From the NCBI GenBank assembly GCA_003136415.1, contig PLEI01000017.1, forward strand, positions 1-38,414: a DNA stretch of 38,414 nt. The letters run 5' to 3'. Source of the stretch: Acidimicrobiaceae bacterium. GTDB lineage: Bacteria; Actinomycetota; Acidimicrobiia; Acidimicrobiales; RAAP-2. A program made the position numbers and the translations under genes. Below are positions 33,151 to 38,414 of this stretch, one piece after another (within the stretch, counting starts at the first letter, position 1; each line of letters starts with the position of its first letter). The notes beneath the pieces are model-generated. The model searched no databases. It was not told the origin of the DNA and was given only the letters and a program-made list of their open reading frames with translations.

Positions 33151-33369
33151 TCACCCTCCGCCAAGCATCTCGTCGCCAGGAGTCTCAATGTCGCCGGTCT
33201 CCCACAACAGGGATCCCATGGCGACGGCGGCCTCGTGGCGATCGGGCTCGAGGAGGCGGCCATAGACATCGGAAGTCATCCGGATGGATGAATGGCCGAG
33301 TACCTGGCTGACGACGTGAAGCTTGACTCCCTGGGCCAGCATCAAGCTGGCAGCGGAGTGGCGCAGTGA
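33151..33369 (-). pseudogene. Tyrosine recombinase (phage-type integrase) C-terminal fragment
   Basis: Reads SLRHSAASLMLAQGVKLHVVSQVLGHSSIRMTSDVYG and then a short tail. This contains the LRHSAAS motif, the HxxR-type LGHSS and the catalytic Tyr of the tyrosine recombinase active site. A stop codon directly upstream (TAG before SLRH) and the lack of any N-terminal part show that it is a remnant. It sits where gene content and GC change, suggesting past integration. Confidence 0.75.
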
Positions 33370-33756
33370 CTAATGAGCACAACTAACTCAGACTTCATCG
33401 GGCGAAGGGATTTTGGGTGGACACCCAGTCAGCAATTCCAGAAATGATTGCAAGGCATAAGCTCTTTGGAACTAAAGCCATTAGATCTGGGCCGATAACA
33501 CAGGCCAGCAACTTGATCTGAACGTTCACGAAACTGCTCACCGTGAGAAAATGGCGCGTCAGATGTTTAGGCTGTTTCTTCCGTGGCACATCGACACTGG
33601 ACGAACTAAAGTTCGATTCGTTTAGTACGGCGACTCATCACCAAGATTGTTGGCGATCCTGACGGAATGATTGCGATTTTGGGCCGGTATGTTTCTGTTT
33701 CGTCCCGTTGAACCATCGGGGCGATCTTATTTCCGGCGTAACCAGAAAGGGCTGCA
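33370..33756. other. Intergenic, 387 bp, lower GC
   Basis: Small reading frames at 33395-33589 and 33606-33815 (minus) look like chance. A 14-bp dyad, CGAACT/AGTTCG with 2-nt spacer, lies at 33602-33615. Nothing else recognised. Confidence 0.4.
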
Positions 33757-34638
33757 TTGCTCGGACAACGACCCCAACACGACAACACCCACGCTTTTTG
33801 TGTACTCGCCCACACTGATCCAGTGATGTTCCACCGCTTGACGCAGCGGCTTTTGGAAATTGGTCCGGTGTTCGCTCACCTCGATGCGAAGAGCGACTTC
33901 AGTGGTTGGGCTCACAACAATCCGGATGTGGTCTTTCTCGACAATAGGGTGAAGGTGTACTGGGGCCACTGGTCTATGGTTGAAGCGACCACACGCCTGT
34001 TAGAACGGGTCCTGACAAATGACCACATCAGTCGGATCACCCTGGTGTCAGGATCGCATTACTTGCTTCGGTCTCCCGCGGAAATCGCCACGCGTGCCGT
34101 TTCCGGCGATAATGTCATCGCCGCCAGACGCGCACCAAACATGCCCGACGGGTCACGCCCTGAAATTGAATACCGTCGCAGATTCGTAGCGTCGAAGAAC
34201 CCCGACTCCTTGGCGCATAAGGTAGCCAACGCCTTCGTCAATCGTGTCGTCTTCGCCGGGCGGCCGCTCGAATGGCGTGACCTGGTGGCATCCGACAACA
34301 TGCGCGCGGGTAGTCAATACTGGTCCCTCACGCGAGTGACCGCCGAATACATAGTTCACCGGATCCGGAGTAACGACGACTTAATTCGCTATTTTAAGAA
34401 AATTAACTGCGCCGACGAGAAAGTGTTCGCCACTCTTTTTGCTGAATTTGACTCGTCGCCGCATTTGGCTGGCACCACTTTCGTTAAGTGGGCGCAACGT
34501 GCGAATCCCGAATCCGTAACTCGTGAGGATCTCGAGCAGGCTCGCCGCAACGGGCAGTTCTGGTTCGCTCGTAAGTTCGATTCGACCACTGATGTCGCGT
34601 TGCTTGATTGGCTCGACGATAAAACTGAAGGTGCGTGA
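33757..34638 (+). CDS. Core-2/I-branching-type glycosyltransferase (GT14-like)
   Basis: 293 aa. HAFCVLAHTDPVMFHRLTQRL, FAHLDAKSD, VKVYWGHWSMVEATTRLL and RITLVSGSHYLLRSPAEI follow the order seen in bacterial Core-2/I-branching beta-1,6-N-acetylglucosaminyltransferase-like proteins. The likely role is adding a sugar to a surface polysaccharide or glycoprotein; the sugar is unknown. It starts with TTG at 33757 preceded by AGAAAGGG; no ATG precedes the conserved region. Base composition is lower in GC than genes left of 33 kb. Confidence 0.8.
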   Translation: MLGQRPQHDNTHAFCVLAHTDPVMFHRLTQRLLEIGPVFAHLDAKSDFSGWAHNNPDVVFLDNRVKVYWGHWSMVEATTRLLERVLTNDHISRITLVSGSHYLLRSPAEIATRAVSGDNVIAARRAPNMPDGSRPEIEYRRRFVASKNPDSLAHKVANAFVNRVVFAGRPLEWRDLVASDNMRAGSQYWSLTRVTAEYIVHRIRSNDDLIRYFKKINCADEKVFATLFAEFDSSPHLAGTTFVKWAQRANPESVTREDLEQARRNGQFWFARKFDSTTDVALLDWLDDKTEGA

Positions 34639-34768
34639 GTCCCGTTCCTCCGAATTCCGTGGGACGCATATGGCCTCCAACCAAAGTTTGGAAAAAAGAA
34701 AGCGGTTCTCCTCCCTTTCATCGATTTCGTGAGTTGCCGCTAGTGCTGGTTGGGTTGGAAGAGGTATC

Positions 34769-35893
34769 TCACTTCTCAGTCCGATTCGTTTTTCGGCGCG
34801 CTGCGCTCTTCTTTTCAGACGCACTGCCTAGTCGCTGTTTGAACCTTGACGCCAGCTCTCTAGCCGGCATAGAGACGAATAGCTTGAATAGCGATGGGCG
34901 ATGTTGCAAGTGATGAAACAATCTAAATCGTCCAGCGTCCAGTCCTCGTCGCTCGCAGCGAGGAAGACTCGCTAGCAAGCCGTGGGCAATGGCATCTTGC
35001 CGTCTTGCCGCGAAGTAGTCCGGATGTAAATCAGTTGTCCACATCGGCGTCAAGCATGTCCATCCCCATGGTATGCAAATGTCCTCTAGCCATGTCCAGT
35101 CGCGAAGTTTCAGTCCCGAGATATCTTCGAGCGCAAGTGGTTTGAGTAAGAAAGGCTTCACGGCGACGACCTCTCTTCCAAGCTGGAGCCCCTTGCGGAC
35201 CACTGCAGGCCAGGGTATCGGCGCGACTGTTGGCCATGGATGACAAATCACCTTAAAGCCTTGCGCGAGGTACTTTTGTGCGTGACCGTGTTCGTGGTTG
35301 GCAAATGACATGTCAAACTCTTGCCAGCGCGCTAGATGGTAGATGCCGGTGTCGGTCAAGCCATAATGGCGAAGCCTCGTAAGTTCGCCTCCGCTTGGCC
35401 GCTCAAGCGTGTCACTAAAAGAAGTATCGGAATTGAGCAATTGGGTAAAAATATTGACACAGTGCATCTCCGAATCAAAAATGTTGGCTGCGCGAGAAAC
35501 CACTTCATCGTCCCACCAAAGGACCTGCATGTCGCCTTGCACTAGGTGCAGGAATTCAAATTCCTCTCTGATCGCGAGGTCGAAGGATTCCCGGTAGGCG
35601 TCATACAAGCCCCCAACCTTTTCATTTGTAAGGTTGTTCGAATTCCGAAGGATGAGCCTCATTCGAGGGTCTTCGGCGGCGACGCGAGCAAGTTCGTTTC
35701 TGAGGGCGGTGTCCGGACTCGCATTGTCTACTATGAGGACTTCGTCGTCGGGTGCGACAGACCGGATCGACCGCACAGCATTCAAGAAGCAATTGCGAAG
35801 TCCGTGACCCACGACGACGTGCAACACGCGATGGTTGGTCCGCTCTCCACTTGGATGCAAGACACGGGCTTCATTGTCGAACGATTCTGTCAA
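34769..35893 (-). CDS. GT-A (family 2-like) glycosyltransferase
   Basis: 374 aa. VLHVVVGHGLRNCFLNAVRSI, DDEVLIVDNASPD and FLHLVQGDMQVLWWDDEVV form the nucleotide-sugar-binding half of a GT-A fold; the GDMQ stretch takes the place of a DXD motif. The C-terminal half is unassigned. No membrane helices, so probably peripheral. The TTG start at 35893 is uncertain; an internal GTG 21 codons on, just before the first conserved strand, is possible. Convergent with the preceding glycosyltransferase; low GC. Confidence 0.65.
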   Translation of the reverse strand: MTESFDNEARVLHPSGERTNHRVLHVVVGHGLRNCFLNAVRSIRSVAPDDEVLIVDNASPDTALRNELARVAAEDPRMRLILRNSNNLTNEKVGGLYDAYRESFDLAIREEFEFLHLVQGDMQVLWWDDEVVSRAANIFDSEMHCVNIFTQLLNSDTSFSDTLERPSGGELTRLRHYGLTDTGIYHLARWQEFDMSFANHEHGHAQKYLAQGFKVICHPWPTVAPIPWPAVVRKGLQLGREVVAVKPFLLKPLALEDISGLKLRDWTWLEDICIPWGWTCLTPMWTTDLHPDYFAARRQDAIAHGLLASLPRCERRGLDAGRFRLFHHLQHRPSLFKLFVSMPARELASRFKQRLGSASEKKSAARRKTNRTEK

Positions 35894-36417
35894 GTTGAGT
35901 CCGCTCGTACTGTAGGCGAAGGCCTCATAATAGCGTCAACCTTTTCGGACGATGTGCCGAAGGAGCCAGTGCAACAACCTCAGCGCGTTTCTCCTTGGGC
36001 TTCCAACTAACGAGGGTGGTTTGTTGGGTTTGTGACCAGTCACGACACTTCTGAATTGGCGACTTTACGACTGCCAGATGCGACTGCGCATGGCCGCTCA
36101 TTTAGCGGTTGGGAATGACTGAGGCCAAGGTCATGGCAAATCCACTACCGGGGTATTCCTAGCCGTTTCGTTGTAGCCTTCTCCACTCTGGAGAGTCAGC
36201 GTTGCAGATCAATTCTCTGTTTTTTGAATCGTAGTTCGAATGAGAAACTGAATTCGAGTCGTCGTTCTCGTTTCGAGCTGGACCGGAACTGGCGTGGACC
36301 GCTTGTGCAACGTAAGGCACGAGCGTGTGGCACTTTTGAGGCGATCGTGGACAAGTACCGCAAAATCAGCGCCTGACTTCAGAATGCAACGCGCATGCCT
36401 CTCTCTCACTTTGCCTT
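35894..36417. other. Intergenic, 524 bp, lower GC
   Basis: No supported gene. On the minus strand a short open stretch near 35940-36010 reads NALRLLHWLLRHIVRKG before a stop, possibly the tail of a lost gene. Confidence 0.35.
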
Positions 36418-37521
36418 TCAGTCCTCGGAGTGAAGTGGCACGGCGCGCGCGGACCTCGAAACTTTCGATAGTCGGCGTCGCTCTCTGCGCCACCCGAAAG
36501 TGAACCCCACGTTGGCGACTATTTCTTCCGCGAGCGCCAAGACTGGATAAATCGCTGCCTCTAAGTCGTGCTCACTTAAAGAACTTCTGACCCACCTCCG
36601 CCAGACCACGAACGGAACCATCAGGGCAGAGGCGATAGCAACAATGAAGGAGAAAGGCGCCATTGCTACCAGTAAGACTACGGAAAGGCCGCCGACAGGG
36701 CGCAATCCTGGGATGCCACCTTGGCGCGCCCAGGTTCGACCGTTGGCAGTTCCATAAAGATAGGAGCGGCGCAAGGTGTCTCCAAGTCCGGGCCCAAAAA
36801 AATGTGCGACGACAATCGACTCGTAGCAAACCACCGCATCGTTACCGAATCGACCGCGTAGGTTTACGCAAACAAGTTCCTCGTCGCCCCCAAATCGGAT
36901 CGTTGGGTCGAATCCGCCCACTGCGTGGAGGGCCTCAAGGTTGAAGGACATATTGGCGCCCACGAGTGAATATACGGGCCGAATCGGCGGTCGCGCGGAG
37001 GACTCCTTGTGCATGTATGCGCGCAGGCGTTGGATGAACGTGGTGGCGTGGGCGACGTCGAGTTCAGTGGGGGCTAGCGGGTTGTGGCGGGACAAATACC
37101 TTTGGGTCATTGAAGTGACGTTCGCCACGGTGACGACTCCGCCAATTGCCCTGACGTCAACCGATGCGTCGTCCCACGCAGCCACCAACGCTTCGCACCA
37201 GTCGGGCGGTACAACTACATCATCGTCGGTGAATGCAACGAGTATTCCTTTCGCTCGAGCGACGCCCGCGTTGCGCGCGGCGGACAAACCCCGATTGGTG
37301 CTCAATGTTACGAATTCAACGTCGTAATTGGCGACCACCCCGGCCGTGTCTTCTGTTGAGCCGTCGTCAACCACGATGATATGAATTCTCTCTCGGATTG
37401 TTTGTGCCTCGAGGGCATCCAGGCAATCGGGCAGCAACTTCGTTCGATTATGGGTGCAGACGACGATGGTGATCGCAGGAAATTTGGACTCGAGCGATTC
37501 GGGGAACTGAGAGCCAAACAT
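36418..37521 (-). CDS. Family 2 glycosyltransferase with C-terminal membrane segment
   Basis: 367 aa. ITIVVCTHNRTKLLPDCLDAL (17-37), IIVVDDGSTEDT (48-59), NRGLSAARNAG and AFTDDDVVVPPDW (DDD at 99-101) are the classic GT2 motifs. A later GGFDPTIRFGGDEELVCVNLRGRFG matches the acceptor-side ED-type motif. One or two hydrophobic helices near residues 275-310 (VVLLVAMAPFSFIVAIASALMVPFVV) would anchor it to the membrane. The likely role is sugar transfer in surface polysaccharide assembly. ATG 37521. Confidence 0.85.
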   Translation of the reverse strand: MFGSQFPESLESKFPAITIVVCTHNRTKLLPDCLDALEAQTIRERIHIIVVDDGSTEDTAGVVANYDVEFVTLSTNRGLSAARNAGVARAKGILVAFTDDDVVVPPDWCEALVAAWDDASVDVRAIGGVVTVANVTSMTQRYLSRHNPLAPTELDVAHATTFIQRLRAYMHKESSARPPIRPVYSLVGANMSFNLEALHAVGGFDPTIRFGGDEELVCVNLRGRFGNDAVVCYESIVVAHFFGPGLGDTLRRSYLYGTANGRTWARQGGIPGLRPVGGLSVVLLVAMAPFSFIVAIASALMVPFVVWRRWVRSSLSEHDLEAAIYPVLALAEEIVANVGFTFGWRRERRRLSKVSRSARAVPLHSED

Positions 37522-37561
37522 GATAATGATGGTATCCGTGACAACGAGCCTTTGAGTGCCA

Positions 37562-37576
37562 GTATTCGATGACTTG
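37562..37576. repeat. 15-bp direct repeat, copy 1
   Basis: GTATTCGATGACTTG, found again at 37692-37706, 130 bp away. Confidence 0.6.
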
Positions 37577-37691
37577 AACGTTTAGTAAAATGATCGTGGC
37601 TTCTCATTCGCGTCAGCTATGCAAGCATTCTTTCAAACGCGAGAAATGCGGTATTCCGGCGGATTAAGAGCGGCGAGTAATGGACTAAGCG

Positions 37692-37706
37692 GTATTCGAT
37701 GACTTG
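37692..37706. repeat. 15-bp direct repeat, copy 2
   Basis: Exact second copy of the repeat at 37562-37576, in the same orientation, inside the non-coding gap upstream of the GT2 gene. Confidence 0.6.
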
Positions 37707-37980
37707 GCGCGATTCAGCATTGAAGTGCATGCTGGCCTACTTAACTGTCCGTCCTTCAGCCCATAGCCCAGCGCCGCCGGACTATTGAAAATTCACGCCA
37801 TTTCGATCCAACACATCTCCGAATTCACTTCAGGAGGAGCCCCACGTGGCTACCTTGCAGTAGGCATGTTTATTTGACTTGTTAACCATTTACCGGTTCT
37901 GGTTCGACGCGTGCGGGTAAGATGCCTCCTTCAAATCGACCTGTTCTTCGAGAGAATTTCTGACCTTTTTTCGAAATCGT

Positions 37981-38414
37981 TCACCCGTAGAGTTCTTTGG
38001 AAGCAATGCTAAACCACTTGCGAAACGCCGCCAAGGACAAGGGCGTCGCGGGCCCAATTTTCAATGTTCCGCCATTACTTGCGTCGAAATACGACTCAAA
38101 TGCGAAGTCTTCATGAGCGAAAGTAGATCCGATGCCGTTGACATACGCTGGATCGTCCCCATTTGGTTTGGGGAGGAGCCCCCATTCTGGAAAACTCATG
38201 GGCTTACCCTGCATCTTCGCGAAAGATTCAAAGGCCAAGAGCCCTGCGGGCTCGTGGGTGAGCTGATTCCAAGAAACTGTTGAGCCGTCGCGAGCCGTGC
38301 ATGATGCGTCATAGAGATCCAACCCCAAAATGTCAACGTACGCATTCCCCGGGTAGTAGTTGACGTAGGGGAAGTTCATGTAGCAGGCGCTCGGGTTCCA
38401 ATCAAAGAGAAAGT
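37981..38414 (-). CDS. Glycoside hydrolase, GH26-like (5' part beyond window)
   Basis: The last 143 codons are present; the start lies beyond the right edge. The readable part begins FLFDWNPSACYMNFPYVNYYPG and continues YVDILGLDLYD, GKPMSFPEWGL and AFRKWFSIASKELYG. A W-N-P strand, the YYPG-x-x-YVD-x-x-GLD-x-YD strand and the FPEWG strand with a catalytic-type Glu follow the late beta strands of GH26 beta-mannanase-like TIM barrels. The likely role is trimming or modifying the polysaccharide made by the adjacent glycosyltransferases, probably outside the membrane. Confidence 0.65.
   Translation of the reverse strand, partial: FLFDWNPSACYMNFPYVNYYPGNAYVDILGLDLYDASCTARDGSTVSWNQLTHEPAGLLAFESFAKMQGKPMSFPEWGLLPKPNGDDPAYVNGIGSTFAHEDFAFESYFDASNGGTLKIGPATPLSLAAFRKWFSIASKELYG

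Larger units (their letters stand above)
37522..37980. other. Intergenic, 459 bp, lower GC
   Basis: No gene supported; contains the direct repeat described separately. Probably holds the promoter of the GT2 gene. Confidence 0.35.

Noticed and set aside
1-38414. CRISPR arrays, rRNA or tRNA genes, complete insertion sequences
   Set aside because: No regularly spaced repeats, rRNA segments, cloverleaf-like tRNA or intact transposase were found by reading.

Overview
This window is high-GC DNA with operons in which genes overlap by 4 bases and with frequent GTG/TTG starts. It looks like a chromosomal piece of an actinobacterium, possibly an uncultured acidimicrobial-type lineage. That is inference from composition and from a leucine-degradation gene set that matches the mycobacterial Rv2498c-Rv2502c set (citE, maoC-like, fadE19, accA1, accD1). 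No rRNA, tRNA or CRISPR array was recognised.

Layout. 1-2.5 kb (minus): the start of a 2-oxoacid:ferredoxin oxidoreductase alpha subunit, translationally coupled to a GltD-like flavin/iron-sulfur oxidoreductase. 2.7-5.9 kb: a DsbA-fold protein and an MMPL exporter, divergent from a small DUF2892 membrane protein across a perfect CsoR/CstR-like inverted repeat. 6.0-6.4 kb: a decayed second copy of the first 80 codons and upstream region of the GltD-like gene. 6.5-13.3 kb: single housekeeping-type genes (MarR regulator, channel-like membrane protein, GNAT, DUF1697, alpha/beta hydrolase, methyltransferase, aldose epimerase, metallo-hydrolase), then a likely decayed CorA start. 13.6-20.1 kb: a divergent leucine/isovalerate catabolic locus, with CoA lyase and MaoC hydratase to the left and methylcrotonyl-CoA carboxylase beta and alpha plus acyl-CoA dehydrogenase to the right.

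20.3-30.5 kb is the most interesting part. It is a compact, apparently co-regulated catabolic island: a NitT/TauT-type ABC importer split to both ends, a creatininase-family hydrolase, a cupin, a D-2-hydroxyacid dehydrogenase, a Gfo/Idh/MocA oxidoreductase, a split UxaA/SuyAB-type hydro-lyase, a cytosolic LVIVD beta-propeller and a GntR/FCD regulator. Three promoters in it have a TTGACA -35 element, and all four transcription units carry the sense-oriented word AGAGGTCNG in their leaders. The proposed logic is import, ring opening or amide/lactone hydrolysis, oxidation of a hydroxyl group, and elimination or dehydration to a central metabolite. The substrate is unknown; a sugar acid or a C3 sulfonate are the main candidates. 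A LysR regulator and a TDT-family (SLAC1/Ssu1/TehA) exporter follow at 30.6-32.8 kb.

From 33.15 kb the character changes: a tyrosine-recombinase C-terminal fragment, lower GC, longer gaps and surface-polysaccharide genes (Core-2/I-branching-type glycosyltransferase, two GT-A glycosyltransferases, and a GH26-like glycoside hydrolase cut by the right edge). This looks like an acquired or variable surface-glycan region.
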